A DNA stretch of 5,528 bases from SAR202 cluster bacterium. Lineage in GTDB: Bacteria > Chloroflexota > Dehalococcoidia > Lucifugimonadales > UBA3495. The notes under the pieces were generated by a model, which was given only the letters and a program-made list of their open reading frames with translations, had not been told where the DNA came from and ran no database searches. The DNA lies in NCBI GenBank assembly GCA_009392095.1, contig VFHF01000113.1, forward strand, positions 1 through 5,528. The letters run 5' to 3'. Shown here one piece after another: positions 5,360 to 5,528 of this stretch. Positions within the stretch are counted from its first letter, which is position 1. Every line of letters begins with the position of its first letter. A program made the position numbers and the translations under genes.

Positions 5360-5378
5360 TTGGCCGAACTTCGGCCAA
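5360..5378. promoter_or_regulatory. 19-bp inverted repeat upstream of the second SDR gene
   Basis: TTGGCCGA (5360-5367) and TCGGCCAA (5371-5378) are exact inverted arms with a 3-bp ACT spacer. The site ends 53 bp before the SDR start codon, a reasonable place for an operator. It could also be a second stem of a compound terminator, but no T-run follows. Confidence 0.4.
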
Positions 5379-5421
5379 GATGTAGCATCCTCGAAACACC
5401 TGCAACGAAACCAACTATAAC

Positions 5422-5425
5422 GAGG
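5422..5425 (+). promoter_or_regulatory. Shine-Dalgarno site of the truncated SDR gene
   Basis: GAGG lies 6 nt before the ATG at 5432. It supports a real gene start close to the window end. Confidence 0.5.
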
Positions 5426-5431
5426 TTGACC

Positions 5432-5528
5432 ATGCGTGTTGCAGGGAAAGTAGCCCTGATCAGCGGTGGACCCGGGGGCATTGGAGCAGCCACGGCCAAG
5501 GAAGGCGCGGCCGTGGTGATAGCAGATC
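5432..5528 (+). CDS. Short-chain dehydrogenase/reductase, N-terminal part only (runs off the window)
   Basis: Thirty-two codons are visible. They begin MRVAGKVALISGG, followed by the glycine-rich nucleotide loop G12-GPG-G16-I-G18 and the strand AAVVIAD, which ends in the Asp that usually selects NAD(H). This is the start of an SDR of the same broad family as the gene at 2732, but it is not a close copy. Ser11 replaces the usual Thr of the TGxxxGxG motif. The helix between Gly18 and the E-G that precedes the second strand is four residues shorter than in the intact SDR here (7 versus 11 positions from the last loop glycine to the glycine of EGA). Catalytic residues lie beyond the window, so activity cannot be judged. 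Confidence 0.8.
   Translation, partial: MRVAGKVALISGGPGGIGAATAKEGAAVVIAD

Overview
The window looks like ordinary bacterial chromosome. Several genes have good Shine-Dalgarno sites, no introns are visible, and gene GC is about 60% where I counted (36/60 and 38/60 in two stretches of the SDR gene). The family mix is a DUF2203 protein, an aldehyde dehydrogenase, several SDR dehydrogenases, a creatinase/prolidase-fold protein and small alpha/beta or beta proteins. That mix would suit a free-living heterotroph such as a Chloroflexota member (Dehalococcoidia/SAR202-like) or an actinobacterium. This taxonomic guess is weak and rests on protein style, not on a marker gene.

Layout, left to right. 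A DUF2203 gene (130-471, +) converges on an aldehyde dehydrogenase gene (489-1985, -). Upstream of the dehydrogenase on the same strand is a small beta-rich protein of unknown function (2053-2502, -), 67 bp away and possibly co-transcribed. A 229-bp divergent promoter region separates this pair from a classical SDR dehydrogenase (2732-3487, +). That gene converges on an M24-fold protein (3564-4688, -), with a strong hairpin between them (3504-3533). Next is a 336-bp divergent region (4689-5024) carrying a perfect 22-bp palindrome. It leads into a small dimeric alpha/beta-barrel-like gene (5025-5279, +). A 152-bp gap with two hairpins follows, then the start of a second SDR gene (5432 onward, +) cut off by the window end.

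The central genes look catabolic. The SDR would oxidise an alcohol or hydroxy group (or reduce a ketone), and the aldehyde dehydrogenase would oxidise an aldehyde to an acid. The M24 protein may be a C-N or other lyase/hydrolase rather than a peptidase, because two of its five usual metal ligands are replaced. A shared pathway is inference from proximity only.

I did not find a CRISPR array, transposon, RNA gene, toxin-antitoxin pair or defence system. The most notable items are the altered metal site of the M24 protein, the 22-bp palindrome in an AT-richer island around 4800-5280, and a four-residue shortening in the Rossmann helix of the truncated SDR.
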